DNA from: Kumtagia sp044326205
Lineage (GTDB): Bacteria > Pseudomonadota > Alphaproteobacteria > Rhizobiales > Rhizobiaceae
Direction: 5' to 3'
NCBI RefSeq assembly: GCF_044326205.1
Contig: NZ_JBIRCY010000025.1
Span: 1-64,000 of the forward strand
Length of the DNA stretch: 64,000 nucleotides
In this document: positions 35,889-43,280 of the stretch, piece by piece
Position numbering within the stretch: position 1 is the first letter of the stretch
How the letters are laid out: every line of letters begins with the position of its first letter
The notes under the pieces: generated by a model
Told to the model about the DNA's origin: nothing
The model's database searches: none
What the model saw: only the letters and a program-made list of their open reading frames with translations
Position numbers and translations under genes: made by a program

Positions 35889-36515
35889 ATGGATATCTCG
35901 CGTCAATCGAGCGCCGAGGAGGTAGAGCGTGGTCCGCGCGCCCGCACGCGCCGGCTGATGCTGGAGACGGCAAGCCGGTTGATGCAGTCGGGCGTAACGC
36001 CCTCGGTGACCGAAGCGGCGGAGGCGGCTGGCGTGTCGCGCGCCACCGCGTATCGGTATTTTCCGAGCCAGGCCGCGCTGGTGCAGGCCGTGGTCGACGA
36101 GGGGCTCGGCCCGATCCTCACCTGGAAATCGGACGCAAAAGATGTCGAGACTCGCGTCGACGATCTCATCGGCACGTCGCTGCCGCGCATCGAGGCCTAT
36201 GAGGCGACGTTCAAGGCGGCGCTGAAACTCTCGCTCGACCAGTGGGCGCGCCGCCAGGCCGGCACGCTCGGCGACGAGCCGCGCTTCACCCGCGGCCATC
36301 GCGTCGACCTGCTCAAGGACGCCATCGCGCCGCTGAAAGGCAGTCTGTCCGGGGCGCAGTTCGAGCGTTTGGCGCAGGCGCTCTCGCTGGTGTTCGGCGT
36401 GGAAGTGCTTATCGTGCTGAAGGACATTTGGGGGCTGGACGGGGAGGAAACGCAGTCCGTCGCCCGTTGGGCGGCGGCGGCGCTGGTGAAGGCGGCGATG
36501 GTCGCGGAAATGTGA
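35889..36515 (+). CDS. TetR-family transcriptional regulator
   Basis: 208 residues from ATG 35889 (MDISRQSSAEEVERG). The N-terminal helix-turn-helix (TPSVTEAAEAAGVSRATAYRYFPSQ at about 38-62) is the clear TetR signature; the remainder is an all-helical ligand-binding domain. It faces the PEP-hydrolase gene across 55 bases, which contain ATACG and CGTAT half-sites (about 35850 and 35874) that could belong to an operator. It most likely represses the divergent PEP-hydrolase/cupin operon and perhaps itself. The ligand is unknown. Confidence 0.88.
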   Translation: MDISRQSSAEEVERGPRARTRRLMLETASRLMQSGVTPSVTEAAEAAGVSRATAYRYFPSQAALVQAVVDEGLGPILTWKSDAKDVETRVDDLIGTSLPRIEAYEATFKAALKLSLDQWARRQAGTLGDEPRFTRGHRVDLLKDAIAPLKGSLSGAQFERLAQALSLVFGVEVLIVLKDIWGLDGEETQSVARWAAAALVKAAMVAEM

Positions 36516-36538
36516 GGGACGGACAACTCGGACGTCCA

Positions 36539-36555
36539 ATCTGGTTCTACCAGAT
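36539..36555. promoter_or_regulatory. Operator-like palindrome ATCTGGT-TCT-ACCAGAT
   Basis: A perfect 7+3+7 palindrome containing TGGTTCTACCA, the type of site bound by FCD-family GntR regulators. It lies just after the TetR gene and about 330 bases upstream of the ABC binding-protein gene. The same core occurs at 36717 and at 53766. Confidence 0.65.
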
Positions 36556-36698
36556 GGTCAGACTTATTGATAAGTCGGCATTGCTCTGACTTGCGTATTT
36601 CTGCGCTTTGATGGTGAAAATGAAGAAAATCGAATGGAAATGAAGAATTTTCGCGCGATGGTAGGGCGTTCAATGGTTTTAGGCCACTAAGAAAGCCC

Positions 36699-36727
36699 TT
36701 GACGACGAACTCTTGTTGGTACTACCA
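36699..36727 (+). promoter_or_regulatory. Promoter and operator of the ABC transporter operon
   Basis: TTGACG (36699-36704) is a good -35 box. The palindrome TGGTACTACCA (36717-36727) covers the position of the -10 box, so binding of a GntR-type repressor would block transcription. The start of the binding-protein gene is about 155 bases further on. The palindrome shares its arms with 36542-36552 and 53766-53776. Confidence 0.6.
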
Positions 36728-36880
36728 GATTGAGAGGAGGAGCAGCATCGGCCGGCAGGCCGTGCGGTTCGAAAACCGGCCGGGGAGGGTCGGCCCCGCG
36801 ATGCGGCGGCGAAAAGGCAAACGGACCGGAGGGATCATCCGAGGGTCCGCGAAAATATATGCACAAGGGAGGAACTTGTA

Positions 36881-38191
36881 ATGCGAAAGACACTGACCGG
36901 CATTCTTGCCGGTATCGGATTCTCGCTTGCCTGCGGAACGTCGGCGTTCGCGCAGGAACTGACGATCTTCTGGGCGGAATGGGATCCGGCGAACTATCTG
37001 CAGGAACTGGCCAACGAGTACGAGAAGGAGACGGGGGTCAAGGTCACCGTCGAGACGACGCCATGGTCGGATTTCCAGACCAAGGCCTTCACTGAATTCA
37101 ACGCCAAGGGCAGCGCCTACGACATGGTCGTCGGCGATTCGCAATGGATCGGCGCGGCCTCCGAGGCCGGCCACTATGTCGACCTGACCGAATTCTTCGG
37201 CAAGCACAAGCTGGCCGAAACCATGGCTCCGGCTACAGTGAAATATTACGCCGAATATCCGGCCGCCTCCGGCAAATACTGGTCGGTTCCGGCGGAAGGC
37301 GACGCGGTCGGCTGGTCCTACCGCAAGGACTGGTTCGAGGACCCCAAGGAGATGGAGGCGTTCAAGGCCAAATACGGCTACGACCTCGCACCACCGAAGG
37401 ACTTCAAGCAGTTGCGCGACATCGCCGAATTCTTCCATCGCCCCGATGAGAAGCGCTACGGCATCGCCATCTACACCGACAACTCGTACGACGCGCTGGT
37501 GATGGGCGTCGAGAACGCCATCTTCTCCTTCGGTGGCGAACTCGGCGACTACGCCACCTACAAGGTCGACGGCATCATCAACTCGGAAAAGAACATCCAG
37601 GCGCTGGAAGCCTACAAGGAACTCTACAAGTTCACGCCTCCCGGCTGGGCCAAGAGCTTCTTCATCGAGGACAACCAGGCGATCACCGAGAACCTGGCGG
37701 CGATGAGCATGAACTACTTCGCGTTCTTCCCGGCGCTGGTCAATGAATCGTCCAACCCCAACGCCAAGGGCACCGGCTTCTTCGCCAACCCGGCAGGGCC
37801 AAGCGGCGACCAGTATGCGGCGCTCGGCGGCCAGGGCATTTCGATCGTCAACTACTCGGAGAACAAGGAAGAGGCGTTCAAGTTCCTCGAATGGTTCGTC
37901 AAGGACGAGACCCAGAAGAAGTGGGCGGCGCTCGGCGGCTACACCTGCAACAAGGCCGTGCTTGAATCGGCCGAGTTCCAGAACGCCACACCGTACAACA
38001 AGGCCTTCTACGACACGATGTTCAAGGTAAAGGACTTCTGGGCGACGCCGGAGTATGCCGAGCTGCTGATCCAGATGAACCAGCGCGTCTATCCATACAT
38101 CACCGGCGATCAGGGCACGTCCAAGGAGGTGCTCGACGCTCTCGCCGCCGACTGGAACGCGACCTTCAAGAAATATAACCGGATCAAATAA
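36881..38191 (+). CDS. Sugar-type ABC transporter substrate-binding protein
   Basis: The 436-residue periplasmic family 1 binding protein has a signal peptide MRKTLTGILAGIGFSLACGTSAFAQ, cut after AFAQ. The mature part (ELTIFWAEWDPANYLQELAN) has the usual two-lobed fold with conserved YDMVVGDSQW, PAEGDAVGWSYRKDWF and the helical C-terminal lobe. GGGAGGAACTTGTA precedes the ATG. It is the first gene of the operon and is followed by a strong terminator-like hairpin, which would let it be made in excess over the membrane parts. The neighbours and the shared operator suggest a sugar acid or related ligand, but this is inferred. Confidence 0.9.
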   Translation: MRKTLTGILAGIGFSLACGTSAFAQELTIFWAEWDPANYLQELANEYEKETGVKVTVETTPWSDFQTKAFTEFNAKGSAYDMVVGDSQWIGAASEAGHYVDLTEFFGKHKLAETMAPATVKYYAEYPAASGKYWSVPAEGDAVGWSYRKDWFEDPKEMEAFKAKYGYDLAPPKDFKQLRDIAEFFHRPDEKRYGIAIYTDNSYDALVMGVENAIFSFGGELGDYATYKVDGIINSEKNIQALEAYKELYKFTPPGWAKSFFIEDNQAITENLAAMSMNYFAFFPALVNESSNPNAKGTGFFANPAGPSGDQYAALGGQGISIVNYSENKEEAFKFLEWFVKDETQKKWAALGGYTCNKAVLESAEFQNATPYNKAFYDTMFKVKDFWATPEYAELLIQMNQRVYPYITGDQGTSKEVLDALAADWNATFKKYNRIK

Positions 38192-38209
38192 GCCGACTAA
38201 TAAAAAGCT

Positions 38210-38244
38210 GGAGAGGGCGCAGCCCGCCCTCTCCATTTTCTTTT
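38210..38244 (+). terminator. Intra-operon terminator-like hairpin after the binding-protein gene
   Basis: A GGAGAGGGC stem pairs with GCCCTCTCC across a 7-base loop and is followed by ATTTTCTTTT. It lies between the binding-protein gene and the first permease. Partial termination or protection from 3' decay here would raise binding-protein levels, a common arrangement in ABC operons. Confidence 0.8.
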
Positions 38245-38265
38245 GAAAGCGAAGGAAACCCGGAT

Positions 38266-39171
38266 TTGGCTACCGCCGTCATGACCCGGCTCGATCCGAG
38301 CACGCGCGCCGCCGCCCACGGCTGGAGCGACCTCACCATCCGCAATCTTTTCATCATCCCGACGATCTTGTTCCTGATCGTCTTCAACATATTCCCGCTG
38401 ATCTATTCGCTGGGCTACTCCTTCACTGATTTCCGGGCCTCCACCAACGCGCCGGCGAATTTCGTCGGCTTGCAGAACTATCGCGAACTGTTGAACGACG
38501 ATTTCATCTGGAGAAATTTCGCGATCACCGCTCAATATGTCATCGTCTCGGTGACTGGCCAGGTGCTGGTCGGTTTTGGCATGGCGATGCTGCTCAACCG
38601 CGACATTCCGCTGAAGGGCTTGCTGACCACTCTGCTGCTGCTGCCGATGATGCTGTCCATGGCGGTGGTCGGCCTGTTCTGGAAACTGCTCTACGACCCG
38701 TCCTTCGGCATCATCAACTATGCGCTCGGCCTTGGCACGTTCGAATGGCTGTCCAACCCCAACATGGCGCTCTACGCGGTGGCGCTGACCGACATCTGGA
38801 TGTGGTCGCCCTTTGTCATGCTGCTGTCGCTCGCCGGCCTATCGGCCGTGCCGAAGCATCTTTACGAGGCGGCGGCGATCGACCGCGCCGGGCCGTTCTA
38901 CACTTTCTTTCGCATCACACTGCCGCTGGTCGCGCCGATCCTGATGATCGCCATCATCTTCCGCACCATGGAGGCGTTCAAGACCTTCGACCTCGCCTAC
39001 ATCCTGACCAGCCAGCCGACCACCGAGGTGATCTCGATCCGCCTCTACAAGATGGCGTTCCAGGAATGGCAGACCGGTCGTTCCTGTGCGCTGGCCTACA
39101 TCGTGCTGATCATGGTGCTCGCCATCACCAACATCTACGTGAAATATCTGAACAAGGTGAAGGAGCGCTGA
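38266..39171 (+). CDS. Sugar-type ABC transporter permease, MalF-like
   Basis: The 301-residue protein has six predicted membrane helices (first IRNLFIIPTILFLIVFNIFPL) and the EAA loop LYEAAAIDRAGPFYTFFRITLPLVAPIL. The annotated start is TTG at 38266, with GAAGGAAAC upstream; ATG 38281 is the alternative. It is the first of two permeases and partners the binding protein upstream. The stop at 39171 is immediately followed by the second permease (ATG at 39173). Confidence 0.9.
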   Translation: MATAVMTRLDPSTRAAAHGWSDLTIRNLFIIPTILFLIVFNIFPLIYSLGYSFTDFRASTNAPANFVGLQNYRELLNDDFIWRNFAITAQYVIVSVTGQVLVGFGMAMLLNRDIPLKGLLTTLLLLPMMLSMAVVGLFWKLLYDPSFGIINYALGLGTFEWLSNPNMALYAVALTDIWMWSPFVMLLSLAGLSAVPKHLYEAAAIDRAGPFYTFFRITLPLVAPILMIAIIFRTMEAFKTFDLAYILTSQPTTEVISIRLYKMAFQEWQTGRSCALAYIVLIMVLAITNIYVKYLNKVKER

Positions 39172-39172
39172 G

Positions 39173-40132
39173 ATGGCGGCCGTACGCACATCTTCCGAAG
39201 TCGCGCTCAACCGCGTCGCCATCGTCGCCGTCCTCATCATAACGCTGATCTTCCTGGCGCCGATCTACTGGATCGCTTCGACGGCCTTCAAGCCGCGCAA
39301 CCTGTCGACGACTATCCCGCCGACGGTGCTGTTCCAACCGGAGGTTTCGCCCTGGGTGAAGCTGTTCACCAAGCGCTCGCAGCTAAGAGCGCAGCCGACG
39401 CCGGAGGAATATGCCGCGGCCCCCTGGTGGGAGCGCATCGTTTTCGACGGCGGCGAGAAGGTCGTGCGCGACGGCAAGGGCAACGTGCAGTGGTCGGCTT
39501 ATCCGAGCCGCTTCATGAACTCGCTGATCGTGGCGATAACCTCGACCATCCTGGCGGTCGGCATGGGGACTTTCACCGCCTACGGCTTTTCCCGCTTCAA
39601 GATAAAGGGCGAGGCCGATCTGCTCTTCTTCATCCTGTCGACGCGCATGCTGCCGCCCGTGGTGGTGGCGATTCCGATGTTCCTGATGTACCGCGCCGTC
39701 GGGCTCAACGACACGCATTGGGGTCTGATCATCCTCTATACCGCCTTCAACCTCTCGTTCTCCGTCTGGCTGATGAAGGGTTTCATCGACGAGATCCCGA
39801 AGGAATATGAGGAGGCGGCACTCGTAGACGGCTACACGCGCATGCAGGCCTTCTTCAAGGTCGTGCTGCCGGAGGCTGCGACCGGCATCGCCGCCACCGC
39901 CGTGTTCTGCTTCATCACCGCCTGGAACGAGTATGCCTTCGCGCTGATCATGACCAACCGCCGTGCCCAGACGGCGCCGCCCTTCATCCCCAGCCAGGTC
40001 GGCTCCGGCCTGCCCGACTGGACGGTGATTGCCGCCGGCACGGTGCTGTTCCTGCTGCCGGTCGCGATCTTCACCTTCCTGCTCCGCAACCACCTGCTGC
40101 GCGGCATGTCCTTCGGAGCGATCCGCAAATGA
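39173..40132 (+). CDS. Sugar-type ABC transporter permease, MalG-like
   Basis: The 319-residue second permease begins MAAVRTSSEVALNRVAIVAV. It has a large periplasmic insertion after the first helix (TVLFQPEVSPWVKLFTKRSQ, then WWERIVFDGGEKVVRDGKG), five more helices, and the EAA loop EYEEAALVDGYTRMQAFFKVVLPEAATGI. The long periplasmic segment is typical of this transporter subfamily. It overlaps the start of the small membrane protein by four bases (ATGA), indicating translational coupling. Confidence 0.9.
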   Translation: MAAVRTSSEVALNRVAIVAVLIITLIFLAPIYWIASTAFKPRNLSTTIPPTVLFQPEVSPWVKLFTKRSQLRAQPTPEEYAAAPWWERIVFDGGEKVVRDGKGNVQWSAYPSRFMNSLIVAITSTILAVGMGTFTAYGFSRFKIKGEADLLFFILSTRMLPPVVVAIPMFLMYRAVGLNDTHWGLIILYTAFNLSFSVWLMKGFIDEIPKEYEEAALVDGYTRMQAFFKVVLPEAATGIAATAVFCFITAWNEYAFALIMTNRRAQTAPPFIPSQVGSGLPDWTVIAAGTVLFLLPVAIFTFLLRNHLLRGMSFGAIRK

Positions 40133-40335
40133 TCCGGCATGCGACCCTCCAGCGGACCGCCGAGATCGTCATGATTCTCGGCATCGTCGCGCTCTGCCAG
40201 CCCTGGAACCTGTTCTTGCACCGTTACGGGCTGACCATCGTGCTCGTCGGCCTGATCACTTTCATGCTGACCGGCTGGTTCGGCCCGAAAGGCGATGCAG
40301 CGCCGCCCGCACAGCCCAGCAAGGACGGTCACTGA
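40129..40335 (+). CDS. Small membrane protein within the ABC operon, 68 residues
   Basis: MIRHATLQRTAEIVMILGIVALCQPWNLFLHRYGL contains the first helix, and LTIVLVGLITFMLTGWF the second, followed by a short polar tail. Its start overlaps the end of the permease by four bases and its stop overlaps the ATPase start by one base. Tight overlap on both sides strongly supports translation. Small membrane proteins occupy similar positions in some sugar and polyol ABC operons of Rhizobiales; the function is unknown, possibly assembly or stability of the permease complex. Confidence 0.75.
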   Translation: MIRHATLQRTAEIVMILGIVALCQPWNLFLHRYGLTIVLVGLITFMLTGWFGPKGDAAPPAQPSKDGH

Positions 40336-41441
40336 TGACCCAGATCGAGCTTCGCGGACTGCAGAAATTCTTCGGCGCGGTGCAGGTCATCAAGGATCTG
40401 AACCTGAAGATCGAGGACAACGAGTTCATCGTGCTGCTCGGCCAGTCCGGCTGCGGCAAGACGACGACACTGCGCGCCATCGCTGGCCTGGAGACGATCG
40501 ACGAGGGCGACATTCTCATCGACGGCCAGCCGGTGCAGCATCTCAAATGCTCGGACCGTGACATCGCCATGGTGTTCCAGTCCTTCTCGCTCTATCCGCA
40601 CATGACGGTGTACGAGAACATCGCCTTCCCGCTGAAGGCGACGCGAATGAGCAAGAGCGAGGTCGACAAGGAAGTGCGCGAGATCGCGCGTATCCTGAGA
40701 ATCTCCGACCTGCTGAACCGGAAGCCATCAGCGCTGTCGGGCGGCGACATGCAGCGGGTGGCGATCGGCCGCGCGCTGGTGCGCCGGCCGAAGGCGATGC
40801 TGATGGACGAGCCGATCGGTGCGCTCGATGCAAAACTGCGCGAGGAGATGCGGGCCGAGATCAAGCGCCTGCACGTCAAGCAGGGCTCGACCACCATCTA
40901 CGTCACCCACGACCAGATCGAGGCGATGGCGCTCGCCGACCGTATCGTCATCATGCATGAAGGCGTGCTGCAGCAGGTCGGCAGTCCGGATGAGGTCTAC
41001 AAATATCCGGCCAACCTGTTCGTCGCGCAGTTTGTCGGCAGCCCGGTGATGAATGTTGCCAGTGCCGCGGTTTCAGAGGATAGGGCGGGCGCCTCGGTAA
41101 CGGTGAGCGGCGCGCCGCAGGGTTTCGCCTTCCCGCGTGAGTTGCTGTCGAAGCTCAACGGCAAGGCGGCTTCCGGTGGTGTCTCGCTGGGCATCCGTCC
41201 GGAGGGCGTGCTGGTCCGTCAGGACGCCGCCGACGGCTACCTGCCGGTCGAGGCGCACATCATCGAGCCGCTCGGCTCCTACGACATCGTCGACCTCAAG
41301 GTCGGCGATGAGATGCTTCGCGCCCGCACAAGGGCCGGCTACGTCGCCAAGGCCGGCGACCGGGTCTTTGCCCGCATCGATCCCAGCCACGCACATTTCT
41401 TTGATACGGCGAGCGGCCAGTCGCTGGGGGTGAGACTGTGA
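40335..41441 (+). CDS. ABC transporter ATP-binding protein, first copy
   Basis: The 368-residue MalK-type ATPase starts MTQIELRGLQKFFGAVQV at 40335, whose ATG overlaps the TGA of the small membrane protein. Walker A GQSGCGKTT, Q loop MVFQSFSLYPHM, signature LSGGDMQRVAIGRAL (GGD in place of the usual GGQ), Walker B AMLMDEPIGALD and switch VTHDQ are present. The C-terminal TOBE-like domain is about 120 residues. It is likely to form a heterodimer with the second ATPase. Confidence 0.9.
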   Translation: MTQIELRGLQKFFGAVQVIKDLNLKIEDNEFIVLLGQSGCGKTTTLRAIAGLETIDEGDILIDGQPVQHLKCSDRDIAMVFQSFSLYPHMTVYENIAFPLKATRMSKSEVDKEVREIARILRISDLLNRKPSALSGGDMQRVAIGRALVRRPKAMLMDEPIGALDAKLREEMRAEIKRLHVKQGSTTIYVTHDQIEAMALADRIVIMHEGVLQQVGSPDEVYKYPANLFVAQFVGSPVMNVASAAVSEDRAGASVTVSGAPQGFAFPRELLSKLNGKAASGGVSLGIRPEGVLVRQDAADGYLPVEAHIIEPLGSYDIVDLKVGDEMLRARTRAGYVAKAGDRVFARIDPSHAHFFDTASGQSLGVRL

Positions 41442-41454
41442 TGGCCGCAGGCCA

Positions 41455-41480
41455 CACGAAGCCAACGATTTGGCTTCGTG
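41455..41480 (+). terminator. Perfect hairpin after the first ATPase gene
   Basis: An 11-bp stem (CACGAAGCCAA and TTGGCTTCGTG) encloses a CGAT loop, 14 bases after the stop codon. There is no T run, so it may act as an RNA-processing or decay barrier rather than a true intrinsic terminator. Confidence 0.55.
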
Positions 41481-41541
41481 AACAGCCGAACGCCCCGAGC
41501 CTTAGCGAGGGGCCGGCCAAGGCTGTGATGGTGGAGCGCCC

Positions 41542-41690
41542 CTTACCCTCCCCCTTGTGGGGAGGGTCGATCCGCACAGCGGATCGGGGTGGGGGTCAGA
41601 AGAATGACCATATCACCCCGTCTCGACCGTTTCGCTTCGCTCAACAATCTCGCCGACCCTCCCCACAAAGGGGAGGGTAAGGAGCGCACT
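41542..41690. repeat. Palindromic intergenic element between the two ATPase genes
   Basis: The outer arms CTTACCCTCCCCCTTGTGG (41542 onward) and the inverted CCACAAAGGGGAGGGTAAG (to about 41682) face each other. Each contains a small hairpin of ACCCTCCCC with GGGGAGGGT. An internal GATCCGCACAGCGGATC hairpin lies near 41569-41585. It is a transposed non-coding repeat of the kind common between Rhizobiales genes, placed inside an otherwise tight operon. Confidence 0.75.
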
Positions 41691-41691
41691 G

Positions 41692-42777
41692 ATGGCCCAT
41701 ATCCAGCTCAAGAACATTTCGAAAAAATTCGGTCACCATACCGCGCTGAGCGGCCTCGATCTTGAAATCCAGGACGGCGAGTTCTTCGTCCTGCTCGGCG
41801 AGACCGGGGCTGGCAAGACGACGACGCTGCGCCTCATCGCCGGCCTGGAAAAGCCGACCGAGGGCAAAATCTACATCGACGGCGCCGATGTCGGCGATTG
41901 GGGCGCCGCGGAGCGCGACGTTGCGCTGGTGCTCCAGCAATATTCGCTCTATCCGCGCTACACGGTGCGCGAAAACCTCGAATTCCCGTTGAAGTCGAAA
42001 ATCCGCCTTGTGCCCGATGCCGAGATAAAGGAACGTGTCGCGCGCGTGGCGAAAACGCTGCGCATCGAGCATCTGCTCGAGCGTAAGACGGACCGCTTGT
42101 CCGGCGGCGAGATGCAGCGCGTCTCCATCGGCCGCGCCATCGTGCGCAAGCCGCGCGTCTTCCTGATGGACGAGCCGCTGTCTGCGCTCGACGCAAAGCT
42201 GCGCGAGGCATTGCGCACCGAGTTGAAGAACCTGCAGATGAATCTCGGCGCGACCTTCCTGTTCGTCACCCACGACCAGATCGAGGCGATGTCGATGGGC
42301 GATAAGATCGGCGTGCTCAACCACGGCCATCTCGTCCAGGTCGGTACGCCCAACGAGATCTACAACAACCCGCTCAACACCTTCGTGGCGCGCGCAGTCG
42401 GCTCGCCACCCATGAACCTGGTTGACGGAAGCCTGGTCGCCGGCCGCGCCGTCGTCGCCCCGAAGACTTTCGAACTGCCTTACGAGGGCGCCTTGCCCGT
42501 TGGCGCAAGCGCCGACGGCCGGCCGCTGACCTTCGGCATTCGCCCCGAGGACATCGTGCTCGAAAGCGACGCCCCGGTTTCCGCGACTGTCCACGACGTC
42601 GAGAATCATGGCGTCGAGAAGATCGTCACCTTGCGTGTCGGCGACACGATGCTGCATGCGACGGCGCCCGCCCGCGCCGAACTTGCCATGGAACAGACGG
42701 TGCGCTTCGGCTGGAACCCGAAAAAGGTCTCCCTGTTTGATCGCGGCACCGGCAGGAGCCTGCGCCACGGTGCATGA
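41692..42777 (+). CDS. ABC transporter ATP-binding protein, second copy
   Basis: The 361-residue ATPase starts MAHIQLKNISKKFGHHTALS. It has Walker A GETGAGKTT, Q loop LVLQQYSLYPRY, signature LSGGEMQRVSIGRAIV, Walker B VFLMDEPLSALD and VTHDQ, with a C-terminal TOBE domain. It differs clearly from the first ATPase, so it is not a recent duplicate. Operons of this type with two ATPase genes are known, for example in glycerol uptake of Rhizobium. GGGTAAGGAG, the end of the repeat element, supplies its ribosome binding site. Confidence 0.9.
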   Translation: MAHIQLKNISKKFGHHTALSGLDLEIQDGEFFVLLGETGAGKTTTLRLIAGLEKPTEGKIYIDGADVGDWGAAERDVALVLQQYSLYPRYTVRENLEFPLKSKIRLVPDAEIKERVARVAKTLRIEHLLERKTDRLSGGEMQRVSIGRAIVRKPRVFLMDEPLSALDAKLREALRTELKNLQMNLGATFLFVTHDQIEAMSMGDKIGVLNHGHLVQVGTPNEIYNNPLNTFVARAVGSPPMNLVDGSLVAGRAVVAPKTFELPYEGALPVGASADGRPLTFGIRPEDIVLESDAPVSATVHDVENHGVEKIVTLRVGDTMLHATAPARAELAMEQTVRFGWNPKKVSLFDRGTGRSLRHGA

Positions 42778-42887
42778 TGCCGGACGCCCGGCTCGCCGGG
42801 CGGATAACAATAAAGTCGGCCCATGTCGATTTGCGGAAGCGCCGTTCGTCATAGCGGTGCAAACCTGTTTCGACATGGAGATTTCCG

Positions 42888-43274
42888 ATGACCTTCGCCG
42901 TCACATCCCTCTACGCCTCGATCCTCACCATCGCGGTGATCGTTCTCGCCATCCTCGTCAGCGCCAAGCGTGGGCAGACCGGCATCTCGATCCTCGACGG
43001 TGGCAATTCCGATCTCGCCGTCTCGATGCGCCGGCATGGCAATTTTGTCGAGAACGTGCCGCTGGCGCTGCTGCTGATGGCGCTGTGCGAGGCGCGCGGG
43101 CTCGGGGCCGCCTGGCTGCACACCATCGGCGTCGTTCTGCTTGCCGGCCGCGCCTTGCACGTGATCGGCCTCGACGCGGTCCATCCCGCCGCGCCGCTCA
43201 GGATCATCGGTACGGTAGCCACGCAGCTTTCCATGCTGGGCGCCGTGGTCTTCCTGCTCTGGTCGCTGCTGTAG
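42888..43274 (+). CDS. MAPEG-family membrane protein
   Basis: The 128-residue protein has four hydrophobic helices, with the family's ...RRHGNFVENVPLALLLMALCE... segment (Arg/His/Asn/Phe-Glu) at about 48-68. MAPEG proteins are small integral-membrane proteins related to microsomal glutathione transferase; bacterial members of this length are mostly uncharacterised. The ATG at 42888 follows GGAGATTTCCG. It is convergent with the ECF sigma gene, seven bases apart. Confidence 0.82.
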   Translation: MTFAVTSLYASILTIAVIVLAILVSAKRGQTGISILDGGNSDLAVSMRRHGNFVENVPLALLLMALCEARGLGAAWLHTIGVVLLAGRALHVIGLDAVHPAAPLRIIGTVATQLSMLGAVVFLLWSLL

Positions 43275-43280
43275 AAGCTG

